The notes below the pieces were generated by a model. The model saw only the letters and a program-made list of their open reading frames with translations. It did not search any database and had not been told where the DNA came from. Made by a program: the position numbers and the translations under genes. Shown one piece after another: positions 34,401 through 45,968 of a stretch of 64,000 nucleotides of DNA. This DNA is from Atherinomorus stipes (Eukaryota; Chordata; Actinopteri; Atheriniformes; Atherinidae). The stretch spans positions 1,674,001 to 1,738,000 of the forward strand of contig JALJCO010012682.1 of assembly GCA_023101725.1 (NCBI GenBank). Reading direction: 5' to 3'. Position 1 is the stretch's first letter, and each line of letters opens with the position of its first letter.

Positions 34401-37400
34401 TGCAAAGCCACGCTGAGACGCCAAGGCTGCCAGTTATGTAAAGATAGATGTAAAGCATTCACGTATTTCTGGGGCAAATAAGTGACATTAGAAGCAGTGC
34501 TGCACTTTTGCTGATGCTCCAAATTTAGAGGCGAAAGGGATGGAAATTGAGCCTGGTCAGCATGCAGTCATTAGTTGTGGAGGAGGGGCCGGCTGGACTG
34601 GGTGAGGCCTCATGCTAGAACGCATCACTATTGGTGTTTTGACCTGCAGTCTTTGGAATCTGTGACTCTCACTGCTGCCAATCCTCATAAAGGATCCTGA
34701 GCAGCGAAGCGGAGCTGTCCAGCCCCTCTGTTTTCATGCTGACCCTTTGAGATGTCACCGAGGCCATTGAGCTTGAAAAATACAGTGGGTTCACCGATCT
34801 GCTGACCGGATTTAATATAAACACATCCCACAAAAATACCTTCAGGAAGGAGTCCCAGATAAAACTGTGTCATTGAAGTTTTATTATAAAAGTATGTTTA
34901 TTTTCAATATACTGTGTCACTTTATGTCGGACATTACATTCAACTCAGTGATACAAATCACTTCCACTTATTTTGTTTGCTTGGAAAAAAATACTTTCTG
35001 GTTTGTAATACATGTAATTATGTTCATATCTATTCATTGCACATGAAAAAACCTGTCTTGCTGTGTGATTTCATAATTACTCTCAACCATGTTTCCACCA
35101 CAAAGATAGCAGAAGCTTGAGAGGCTTCTGAAACAGGCTCCTCCTGAAACATATTAGATAGCATCAATCCTGGCTGGTTTCTGGAGCATACCATGATTTA
35201 TCTCAAGTTAACTGGAGCTTCTTCGGGTGTTTAACAAGTTATCTAATGTCCTGATCCAGAATTCACTTACCGGATGAAATTCCTCTCATTTCTCAACTGA
35301 ATCATCCAGTCAAGGTTATTGTTGACTGAGTGCTTGTTTTGTTTGGGTTTTTTTCTTAAATGAAGATATTTCTTCTCTGCTGACATCACCAGGCTTACTC
35401 ATTCTTGACCTTGTGTCCATTCAGGCAGTTTGAAGTAGCTGTTTTTCAGCTTCATTTGACACACTCGGCTAATTACAATAGCTCAAGACACTCCAGTTTC
35501 CCCATAACCTCACACATCAGTGCACAAGAGGGTGGCCATTTCAACCCATCTTCTCACTGGTTCCCCGAGGACAAGCTGGGAATGAAACTGTTTGCATGCT
35601 GTATTTTTCTGCTATCGCTCAGCAGGAGCAGAGGCTCCTGCAGAGAGCAAACACACCGTCTGATTCGTGGTGTTTTTCTTCACCATCATCCTCCGGCTAC
35701 TGTTACTTGCAGCTGCTGCACATGCAGCTGTGCAGAATGTCAGCAGGTAATAATCTGCACCTCTGTGACAGAGGAGAGAGCGTGGGAGTGTAGGTGGAAG
35801 AGGAAAGAGCCTGAGACGAGAGCGAGTGGGCAGGTAGAAAAGGCTCCTTTGAGAGTGGATAAACATGTGAACACTTATCACTTCCTGTCTCTGTTCGACT
35901 CTGAGTGGGCAGTTAATGAGTCTGAAAGCTTCTGCTCGGCACCTGTTCGCCAAGAACCAGGTGAGGCCTGAAAATGCTATATTTTGGGGAGTGTTTATTG
36001 TTTGTTTTTTCTGCTTATGCTTTTCAGCCTCATCCATTTTTCACTGTGTGAACTGGTTAGAAACACTCGGGAGTGTTACGTAATTCATGCCACTGTACAG
36101 TAAATGCAGCACAGATAGAGATGCACGAACAGTTGTCTCTGCTTTGAGGTTTTTCTGTCTGTTAAATAGAAGTCTCTGCATACAGAAAAATATTTTAACT
36201 TATAAAAAAAAGATTAAAGACATCTACAATCATAATTGATAAGCTTTTCTGAGGTGATGTCTTGCAAGGTTAGGGGTTTGCATCCTTCTCTACCGGCTTT
36301 GCTATTGTTCATAGCTCTGAACCTCTCATCACACACCACAGGTTAGTTTACAGTATAAGATCTGGACTGGTGGAGCCAAACCACTCTGCTGAGATAACAT
36401 CAACAAATCTGAGCTTGTCCATCATGTAAACCTTACTGTGTCATGAAGCCTAATGGTGCATAGCCATAAAACGAAGGGTAGTCAAGTTTTGGTTTGAGAT
36501 AAAACAGACTTTATATGACCTCGGTTTGGCCGTGCCCCCGCTTAAACAAAGTCCTGGAACAGTGGTTAGGACTCCCACTCCCTTGAAATGGTTAATGAAC
36601 TCACAGCTTTGGATTTTTCCACTATGAAGTCTAACCCTGGGACCTCTCTCATTTTATAAAGAGGCTACAACAAAAAGTTTGCAGGCGTAGCAGATGCTCA
36701 GCTGCTGGGCTGATCTGGACTGGTATTAGGACGTTTGGACACTTGGAGCCATGAGACACTAAAACATAAGTAACCTCAAGCTGACAATGTAGCAAGTGTA
36801 ATGCTATTTAATTTTATATATTCATTTTTAACAGAGCTAGAGGATGTATGCCTTGAGTTAGTGAGTCAGACTGGGTGGGTGTGATGGTGACATTTGCATT
36901 TTAATTTAAAGCAGTTCCGACATAGACTTCTCACCTTTGCATTGATTTATTTAAAAGAAAAGGAGCTTTTTCTTTCAGAAATACTTTTCTTAGGATATAT
37001 CGACATGTTTTGTAGTGAGTGGGCAGTCAGAAAATGCATCTTTTGGTAAATGATGGTCATTTTAATCACAACTAAACTGGACTGTTGTGAGGATGAAATC
37101 TCTTGTTTGCAGTTTATTATCTTATATTGTTCATAAGAGCTGGACTTTTCTTTAAAGTAGTAGACACTGATCAGTTTTCATGGGTTGAAAAAGGACGTCT
37201 TGTGCCGTGCTCAGCTTATACGCAGATGGCTGAACAGCTTGCTTTTACTGTCCCCCCTGACACCTTTTTTCTAGCATTGAACCACAAGCTTCTTATACAA
37301 TATCATCCTCCACAGAGAGGGTCATTAAATATCATGTCACATATTCTCCAGATACCCACTATTCCCCTTTTCTCTTGTGGTTTGGCATCCATTCTACGCC

Positions 37401-38342
37401 CGAGGTGGTGGCCATATCCCCTGGCTCCAAGCTCCACCATGGGAAGACCTCCCTAGAGGCCCAAGGATAGCTGAAGGACTAAATGTTTTCCCCACCCATC
37501 TTAGTAATGAAAGCCTGATGCATTATATATATCCAAGAGCAGGTCAGGGTAGTTCACTAATTACTGAAGGGGTTATTGTATGTGTAACGCCTGTTTCCTG
37601 TGATTTTTTTTTTAAATAAAAAAGCCTGCATTTAGTATTTCTGGCCTATTTCTGTCAAAACTTGGTGACTTTAAGAGCTGGTACACGCTTTTAGGAAACG
37701 TCAAAGTATCATTAAGCAGAGGCATGAGGGAGAGAGGAGTAGCTGCTCAGAGGGCATCGACTGTCTCCGATTGTCTTCCTGCTCCATTGACTACACTCAG
37801 CAGGTTGATGAGTGGAGGAGCTGTTTGGCTTCTTGGTTGGAGTTGAGGTCATTGTCCGCGCTTTCATGTCCTCAATAGCCCCAGGCTCCCTGCTGAACCT
37901 ACTTGAGATTCAGTTCTTTCTCCCACTTCATCCTATTGAAACTAACAAGCCTCATCCAGTCAGCACAGCTGCCTGTAACTGGGATGGACAGATGAAAACC
38001 AGAGCTAAAACACAGTAGGTTATCTGTGTTTCCTGAATTATCGCTGCAATGTGTTCTAAAGAAATTTACAACAGTGTTATCAGGGCTAATCCAAAATATT
38101 TTAATGATGAGTTTTCTCAAGCACTGTGCAGTCATGCGCGGCTCATTTTTCAACCAAACCCTGTCAGGACTTGCTGAAGAATGAGCAACAGGGAGGTGCT
38201 TCTACATACATATACATCCCCACATTCACATTTAAGAAGGTAAATGCCTGAAATGTGACTCAGTTCCCATCTTTCTGTAGTTGTGTCTTGTTTAATTTCC
38301 TGAAAATCTGAACTTAGCAAATCTTCCAAATACATATAGATC
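31490..38342. other. Long non-coding stretch, no gene recognised
   Basis: Nearly 7 kb without a recognised exon or element end. The longest open frame (188 codons, +, 35405-35971) ends near a donor-like CAGGTGAGG but has no conserved domain and no matching acceptor evidence, so it is not called. A short T-rich/AT microsatellite, (AT)n, lies to the left near 30620-30640. Confidence 0.55.
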
Positions 38343-38362
38343 TTTTTTTTTTTTTTTTTTTT
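38343..38362. repeat. T20 homopolymer
   Basis: Directly left of the CpG-rich block. On the minus strand it would read as a poly-A; no retroposon body was identified beside it. Confidence 0.9.
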
Positions 38363-38479
38363 CTTAAATGTAAGAATAAACATAGAGGAGCCCCCCAGTC
38401 GGTCTGCGTGCCGCATGGTTTGACGCCTGTGAGGAAGCTTTGCGCCACTGGCCACTTCGCTTGCTTTACATCCGCCTAG

Positions 38480-38780
38480 TGACATCATCGCCTCTCGGGT
38501 TTCAGTGTGTCTACTACTGGCGCACGCGGCACAGCAGTGAGCAGTCAGCGCGAGCTCCTCTGCCCCGCGAGCACAACAGCAGCAGCAGCGGACAGTGAGC
38601 GCACTTTACAGCACGCGCTTTCTTCAGAGTGTCAAAAGTGCTCACGTTGTACCTGACGCTCACATCTGGATACAGCCATAATTTATTTATCTGAACGTTT
38701 TTTCTCTCGCGCGCTTGGTTGGACTGTCTGGACATTCATGGAAGCTTTTCTTTGTGAGTACCGTTGATGTGTGCGGCACG
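38480..38780 (+). promoter_or_regulatory. Candidate CpG-rich internal promoter
   Basis: This block is clearly richer in G, C and CpG than anything around it: repeated GCGC, CACGCG, CTCGCGCGC and GCAGCAGCAGC runs. It sits about 9.4 kb upstream of the first recognised plekha5 exon and ends beside a consensus splice donor on the + strand. No TATA box is obvious, which fits a CpG-type promoter. A T20 run lies just upstream at 38343-38362. The interpretation as an alternative plekha5 promoter is inference from strand, position and donor. It could serve another transcript, including a minus-strand or non-coding one. Confidence 0.45.
38520..38753 (+). other. Candidate 5' exon with short upstream ORF
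   Basis: The 3' boundary is supported by TTT|GTGAGTA at 38751-38760; the 5' end is a guess inside the CpG-rich block. An ATG at 38738 lies 16 bases before the donor. Joined directly to the plekha5 exon at 48185, this ATG would be out of frame with plekha5 and would stop after 11 codons. The exon would thus act as 5' untranslated sequence with a short upstream ORF, and translation would have to start later, for example at the Met in the 57662-57782 exon. Another, unseen exon in between could change the phase. Confidence 0.35.
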
Positions 38781-39531
38781 CGCTGAACGGGGCTTAACGC
38801 GACAATAACTGGGGGTGTTAATTGCATTGATTGTGATGGCTGATGCTAGCAGAAGGCTATAGATATGCAGCGCTGTGATTGTTCACTTTAATTCAGCTAC
38901 AGTCAGGCTTCCGGTCAGCGTTTTTGCTCTCTTACTGTATTTTAATTCTCTTTTGTTAAAGCATTTCGTTTCTTTATCGATTCAGGTTTCTCTCTCTCTC
39001 TCCCTCTCTCTCTCTTCCTTTTAGTGTGTGTGGTAATGGGGGGTGTTGGCGTCGTTAATAATCATAATTGCTGCGCTACATGTTATAATTTGTTAGCTCT
39101 ATAATTTGTTAGCTCTATCTAAATTGCTTTTCGTTACTTTTTTCATGGTCGTTTCTCTAAAAAATTTCTGAATTTAGGAGAAATGAATATTTGTTTTTCT
39201 TTATCTTGCAATCAAAAGGAAACTGCAACTAAACGGATGTAATTCTAACTTTTTCACAATGTCGAAAAAACAGTTTTTTTTCATTTAAGTTTTTAGTGAC
39301 TATACACACATGGAAAAGTAAACCACATCATGAGGAGAACTTTGTTTTGTCATTGTGCTGGCTAATGTTGATGCACATCTGGTGTCATTTCTGAGCAAGA
39401 TTAGATTCGCATCATAAGCTGAACAAGAATGATTTATTGCTCTGTTTGCTGCCTCTGATAAAGCTTTCCCATATATCTGAAGTGGTTTCAGTTGCTTAAC
39501 TGCAGTCTTGAAGCATTGCTGCCTCCCCCCT

Positions 39532-39578
<47 letters not shown>

Positions 39579-40869
39579 CCCATTAATATGCATCAGATCA
39601 CATTTTGCATTCTTTGCACAACTTCGCACCTTTAAAAGCTTTTATCTGTTAATCACAGCAGGTTAAGCTGCATGATTATTCATCATTAAATCGTCTTTTC
39701 TGGCACCGACCCAGACTGTGACCTCTTAGTCACCTGCCACACCTGACTAACATCCACTGCATTTTCTAAGCAACTTCATGCCTTAGATTTTGTGATTTAT
39801 GTCAAAATTCTTGTACACATGTGCACAAGTAAGCTGAACCTGTTAGTTGTGCAGGTTGTGTCCATAAGCATGCTGGCAGTTGCCTTGTTTTTGGCTTGGG
39901 TGACTTTTGGGTGGGTTTTCATCTGGAAAACCCACTCCTTTGTTTTTCACTGCATTTACAACTTCTGTGGGGACGTGTGGTCAAGAGCATCTGTGTGGAG
40001 TGATTTGATTTCTGGAAAAGTTGGTGTGGAAACCATTTAGAGGGTGCTTGCATACAGCTATTAAAGACTGCACATTTGCAAGAAGCACAGTGATTCTGCT
40101 GCTTGTATAAAAGCCTCTTCAGTTCTGCATTACTTGAACTGTTCCTCTGTTAAATTTAAGAATCACTACCTGAAAGTAAACTTTACTTCCCACTTCTTGA
40201 AAAGAAGTGCAACTTTTAAGAGTGTTATCTTTATTATTTAGTCAGTGTTGATTGGAAGAGCCTGAGTGTCATTTATGGTCATAAAAAGTTACAGAAATCA
40301 ATGTAAACATATGATTACTTTCTACATACAGAAAATTACATTTGTTTTTGATACACCTATTTTGTATGCAAGCCTGGAGTTGTCTTTAATGAAGCTTGAA
40401 ATTGAACATTGGGTAGTTAACAAAGGGATTTTTACACACACTGTAGTGAAGATGGAAACTTTGTGGCTAATGTAAGGTTGGGAAGTTCATTTCTGGCTGA
40501 TTAGACCTAAAAGGAAAAGTAGCTTTCTTTTTCTGATGAGGAACAGTTGCCACTGGCCTCTGGCCAGCAAAGGTCACAGTGCAGCGTAGTTCACATGTCT
40601 GCCAGAGCCTCCCTGAGTACCCAATTTGGACTTGAGGTTTTGATGAGAATTTTCCACAAATGTTCCTGGGATGCATTTGACCATGGATGGTCACCATGTG
40701 TCATGCCTCTCCAGTTTTCAAACCATTTGCCACCTTTTGTTGTGGATATGCGACATCATCTTTGCAAATACTGGAGTTATTCCAGGTAGTGGACCTCATC
40801 TAGTGACTTTTCCATAATCCTTTTTTTTTTTTTTTTTTTTAGATCTAACTTGCTCTAATGTTATGTCAT
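38781..40869. other. Non-coding, with microsatellites
   Basis: Just after the candidate 5' exon there are CT-rich tracts (38990-39020). No further exon was recognised. The sequence fits an intron of the proposed transcript. Confidence 0.55.
39533..39573. repeat. (CA)n microsatellite
   Basis: Uninterrupted CA dinucleotides, about 20 units, directly after a short C run. Confidence 0.97.
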
Positions 40870-40990
40870 CATGTGGCACCATCTCAGTGGCTGAGTTTAT
40901 ATGAAAAGCAGTATTCATAATGTTTACAAAATTTCATTGCACTTGGATGCCGGTACAATGACAATAAAGTCTTCTGAATCTGAATCTGAA
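40870..40990 (+). mobile_element. LINE 3' end with TCTGAA tail
   Basis: The sequence TTTCATTGCACTTGGATGCC, then ACAATGACAATAAAG and repeats of TCTGAA, is the 3' end of an L2/CR1-type LINE: polyadenylation-like AATAAAG followed by a short tandem tail. It is heavily 5'-truncated; the left limit is approximate. Confidence 0.7.
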
Positions 40991-41245
40991 TTCTGAGTTA
41001 ATATACAAATCAGAATATTTAGGAAATAAAGATGGAATATTTATTTCATGTTCTCCCTTGCAATATAGAGAGTATATTCCAACTAATAAATCACTTTTAA
41101 GATTTTATTTTTACTTTTACTTATTTATTTTTACCACAGCAAGTTTGTTTTCCACCAACTGCATGATCTTCATGCATGCATCAAAAAGCCGCAGTGTTCA
41201 AAAATAATGCATAACTTGGAATATCCCATGTAACTGAACTTGGCT

Positions 41246-41660
41246 TAGAGATTCACCAATCTGATACCCGGATCGGATATCGGCTCCGATATCGGATATC
41301 TGAAAAATGCGGCCGATCCAGGTTTCCGATCCAGTCATTTCTTTTTTTATTATTATCACACTGCAATACAGTTACAGCACTTTAACTATATTTGCAGCAC
41401 CAGATACATGTTATTTATTTCTTTTTGCTCCTAATGTACACTTTATTTGTTAATAAATGATATTAAGTACATTCATATCTGTGTTAATTTGTTACTATTT
41501 GTTTTTAACAAGGCTAAATGTTTATATCAAGCCTGATGCCTTCACTCACATGGCAAGGTTTATGATTCGTCCAGTAGTATTGGATCGGTACTGGCCGATA
41601 TGCTTAACCCAGTTATCAGTATCGGATTAGATCGGAAAAAACTGGATCGGGGAATCTCTA
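41246..41660. mobile_element. hAT-like MITE (415 bp)
   Basis: Left end TAGAGATTCACCAATCTGAT and right end, in reverse, TAGAGATTCCCCGATCCAGT. Flanks ACTTGGCT (41238-41245) and ATTTGGCT (41661-41668) agree in 7 of 8 bases. Sub-terminal GGATCGGATATCGG-type palindromes lie on both sides. Confidence 0.82.
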
Positions 41661-41668
41661 ATTTGGCT

Positions 41669-44600
41669 ATTGCTTATCCTGAATACGACTTTATTCGTGT
41701 TCAAGTGAATAGAAAATGCTGCTTACATGGCAACGTCCTATTCACAGTATCAGGTTCGCATGATAATAACACTGCGCAATGCTCGTCATTATGAGCGCTG
41801 CTATGTTTGCGAAGTCTTGTGAAGGGAGATTAAGTATCAGTAATGATAATAATAGTAATAATGATTACTTGTAGTACTGATGCTTGATAATTCCTTTTGA
41901 AGAGACGTTTCTCAATTCATGGGCTTTTCTTTTTTTATTGCAGTAGATAAATAAAACAAACATTGAAGCATCCCGATTAGTCATAATGAATTCCTTTTTT
42001 GTGGCTCTGAAATCTTCTGAATTGCCGGATCAGCTGTGTCACCTTGACCCACTTTGCACACAGTCCCAGCTGCTTCTCGCAGGATGATAATTTAATTATG
42101 TGAGAAAAAAAATCTGATTTGTTGCCCGAATGAGCAGCTATATTCTCTTGTTGATTTAAAGGTCCAAGGTGAAAGTCAGATCTTACCAGACATGCAACTG
42201 GAGCCACGATTCGTGTTCTTAACGTAGATGGTTCCTTTTTTTTTTTTTTCCCCCCATACATTTCCATTGACAATGTTGCCAAATTCTTAAAAAATTATAC
42301 AAAAGACAACAGAGAGAACTAAAAATTCACCACAAAGAAAGACTTTATCATGTTTACTATATATGTTATATATATTTATTATGTTTATTATTATTATTAT
42401 GTGATGTCCCAGCTGGCACCAATACTTCAAATTTTATTCTTTGACACCAAAGAACACCTTCTCTGATTAACTTTTATGTGAAACACCTAAAATACAGTGT
42501 GCCTCTCCTGAAATATACCAGTAGATATTCCAGGTATTCCCACTTTGTGGCAGCACATTGCCTCATGTCATGTGACCACTTGGGGACCACAAAGCCCCCG
42601 CTATGTCTCTTTGTGTCTTTTCTCCTGGTGCCCCCTACACGCCCTCTCATAAACCGCCTATTCTGCCTATTCAGCTCAACCTTTGTGAGAAAAGCTATTC
42701 ATACCTTTCGTCTATGTCTGTGTGGTGCTGAGGAAATCCACCGCAGCCCAACTTTTTCATGCTCGTTAGTAGTACTTACCTGATCTGAAAGCCTGATTTT
42801 GTTCCTGCCTATGTAATAGGATTAAGATTGTGAACATTAACAAGAGGAACAGGAAAATGTTGTATTTGGTGAAGTGTGGCTGGATTTGTTTCAGTGATTA
42901 AGATTTCTCATTAAAATCTTGGTGACTTTGATTGTGGGTTTCCTGAAATATTCTAGCACTGACACACAATATTATGAAATGGATCTTGAGTGCATTCAAC
43001 ATTACAAGAATATCGTGGCATTTATAGATGCTGCAAGAATGATGCTTCTTGGTTAGAAATACTAATGAATTCATGTTGATATTATTTATATTATAAGTTC
43101 CCACTTCCCAGATTGAACATCACCATGTGAAAACTTCTTCTTGCTCTTTGCACGGAGCACTTCCTGTAAAAAAATAGTGCAAAAAGTAGTTTGATGGATG
43201 TAATTTTGTGTCAAAATCATTGCTTCTCATCCAAAACTTCCTCCAATGCAAAGTAGATCCATGTTCATTTCCCATTTTAACGATGGTTTGTCAAAGATTC
43301 ATAAAAACTCCTTTTACATAACAAGTCCACTTACAAATTAGTTCCAGCAGTTCAAACTCATCTAAGTGACAGGGGGAAATTTGTTTAAACTTTTAAGCAG
43401 CACAAGGAAATCCCCGTCAGTATTCAGAATTAATAAAACAGGAAGATTTAGGAAAGCATAATACCACAAATAGTATTTTTTTCCGCCCATATCCTCAATG
43501 AAGTAAAGATGTTTGCATTTTAAATGGCATGCTAATTTGAATCCACTGCACTACAATGAAGATTCGGGATGTGGGGTTTTGAGACTTAAACTTTGTTTTC
43601 AATGCAAATAGTTAAATAAATGAAGTTTTAAAAAAAAAATATTTCTAAATAAACTTAAGATTATTTATGAGGTTCTCTAAAGTTATGATGTAGAATCCAG
43701 TCAAAACTCCTGAAATCCTTTCACCTTTGCTCTAATGCATGGATCTTTCTTGGAGCTTCTTAGTTTATTGTTTTTACACTGTAGTTGAAGGGGTGCGAGG
43801 GATCAAAGACCCACTCTGCGTAATAAAAGCTTAGCCTGTGGAGTGCTGGAGTGACCCCCAGACCTTAAGCTCTTTATTACTGAGGCTCACTGCTAATTAT
43901 TGTGGACAGGGCCAGAAAACTGCCCAACCCCCTCCATACTGCAGGGTGGTCATGCAATGACTCCCACTCCTAGTTACCACCTCTGTATGTCCGAGGTCAA
44001 CAGAAAATGAACTCCTGGTGTCTGTAACCCATATCCACCCCATAAACCAACATCCCCCACCAGAATATAAATATCATTTTATGCCTAAACAATGAAACAC
44101 TGAATTTTTTTTTTTCTCCCTATGACAGCAAACTGTTGTAACATGCCTCTCTTACCGAACAGCCATGAGATTTTTTTTTTGCTATCCTGGAACGAAGTTA
44201 CCACGGACCACATCCTCCTGAGCATTTGTTATTTCAAATGGTGCAACAAAAGATTAGTTGGGTAAGGTATCTTGAGAAACATACATACCCAGATGCTAAT
44301 TTAATTTCAAGCTTTTCAAGCTGTCATCAACACTGATTAATATTTCATCAATTGATGTTTTCAGAGAACCCCCAGTGCAAGGCAGACAATTCTTGTGTGA
44401 GGCTGTCAAGTTCATAATCAGCTCCTGATGCAGTTTTTTTTTTTTTTCAGATTTATTAAGATTATCTGCTATCATATGGCAAAGATCATTACAATATTGC
44501 TGAGGATAACAAAAGGCTGCAAAGCACTTCAAAAGGGAAACAGCTGCTACTTTCATTGGTTGTCCCAAAGTGACCTTCAACAGAAATGAAAGATGAAGTT

Positions 44601-45311
44601 TCATCAACCACAACCACCATGTTACTTAAATGTCACTATGTTTTCCATCAAGGGTCAAGAACTCACCGTCCTTCCGTGTCACGTGGATCTTGTTGGGAAT
44701 GTTTAGGACCCTCTCAAATTGCTTCCGTCCGTAAAGCCATACTGTAGGGACACTGACCTAACACGTGTCAGTTGGCACCTCTTCATAAAGTTTTCATTAG
44801 AGTGATTTAAGAGCCTTGGTCAGGTTCATTTTTGAAGGCGACATTTTAACCATCTTTGATGTTAATTTAACCAGCATGGTGGACATGCTTTCTATTTTAG
44901 CTTGAAACTTTCATGAACCTTGCCCAGTCAAGATTTGACTCTGGAATCTTCTTGCTTTGAGGCAACATGTAGTGGCTCACCTCACACACAAATGTGTATT
45001 GTGTAAGTCAAAGGCTTCAAACACATCCATTTTTAAAAAGATTTCCCTCCATACCTGATTGGAGAGCTTGTTTCTGCTGTTAATGTAGAAGTACAGTTTG
45101 CAGTCACACAGTTGTCACCTTCCCTTAGAAGCTGAACAACTGCTAGCTTGCAGCATAATGTTCATAGCAGAAAATGTGCTGCTGTCGTTCAGTGTGCAGC
45201 GGTGCCCTTATTGCATTCTGTCTGAAAGCCCAAAACACTGTATCAGAAAAGAGAGAGAGCAACATGGGTCTCGCATGGGAATACTGTATTAATGCAGACT
45301 GAGTGGGTGCT
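41669..45311. other. Non-coding, nothing recognised
   Basis: No exon recognised. A minus-strand 105-codon frame (44296-44613) was considered and rejected. Several A/T runs, for example T13 near 44438. Confidence 0.55.
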
Positions 45312-45319
45312 GTCAGAGT

Positions 45320-45960
45320 TAGGGGTGCACGATAATTATCAGTCTGATAGCAGGAAATTGTTACTGTACGTGATTCCGATAAGTCCGATATCATGACGAC
45401 TTGCCCCGATGACACATGTATTATTATTTTCTCCACTGACATCATGAGACCAGAGTTACTACTGTTAAAAATGCACTGTTTACATAAACAAGTCTGACCT
45501 GTCAGTCAATATTATCGTTTACAAATAAACTTTTTCAGAGTGTGTGAACATACAATAAATGTTTAAATCTAACATGTCAGAGCATCGTTTTCTATATTTT
45601 TTAACTTCTCGGTTGTAAACTGATGCATGCATCAGTTAAAGGAGCCTTTATTTTTTATCAGTAAACAATGCACCTTATTTAAGTTGATGTGCATTAGATA
45701 TTAAATATTTATTTTGATAACTTTTCAAACATGTTTGAGAGGCTTGCTGATAGTTTTTCACTTGAAAAAATATATTTTTCCTTCATTTAAAAAGTGAGGT
45801 CTTTTTGGTTTGTTACTTGCATTGATGACATGATTAGATACTGTATGCATGTGTGTTATCGGTTATCGGTTATCAGTTATCGGTATCGGTGTCAGCCTTT
45901 AGGAGCTGAAACTTATTGGTTATCGGTGTCGGTTTTTAAAAAGGTTATTGTTCATCCCTA
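45320..45960. mobile_element. hAT-like MITE (641 bp)
   Basis: Left end TAGGGGTGCACGATAAT, right end in reverse TAGGGATGAACAATAACC. Flanks GTCAGAGT (45312-45319) and GTCAAAAT (45961-45968) agree in 6 of 8 bases. Near the right end, GGTTATCGGT units are repeated in tandem and GCCGATA-like motifs are mirrored at the left. No coding sequence. Confidence 0.7.
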
Positions 45961-45968
45961 GTCAAAAT

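Noticed and set aside
35405..35971. 188-codon open frame on +, ending close to CAGGTGAGG
   Set aside because: No recognisable domain, no acceptor or promoter support, irregular composition; long frames occur by chance in 64 kb.
44296..44613. 105-codon minus-strand frame with Lys-rich centre
   Set aside because: The Lys run comes from a poly-T tract, there is no conserved motif, and upstream sequence is broken by stops in every frame.
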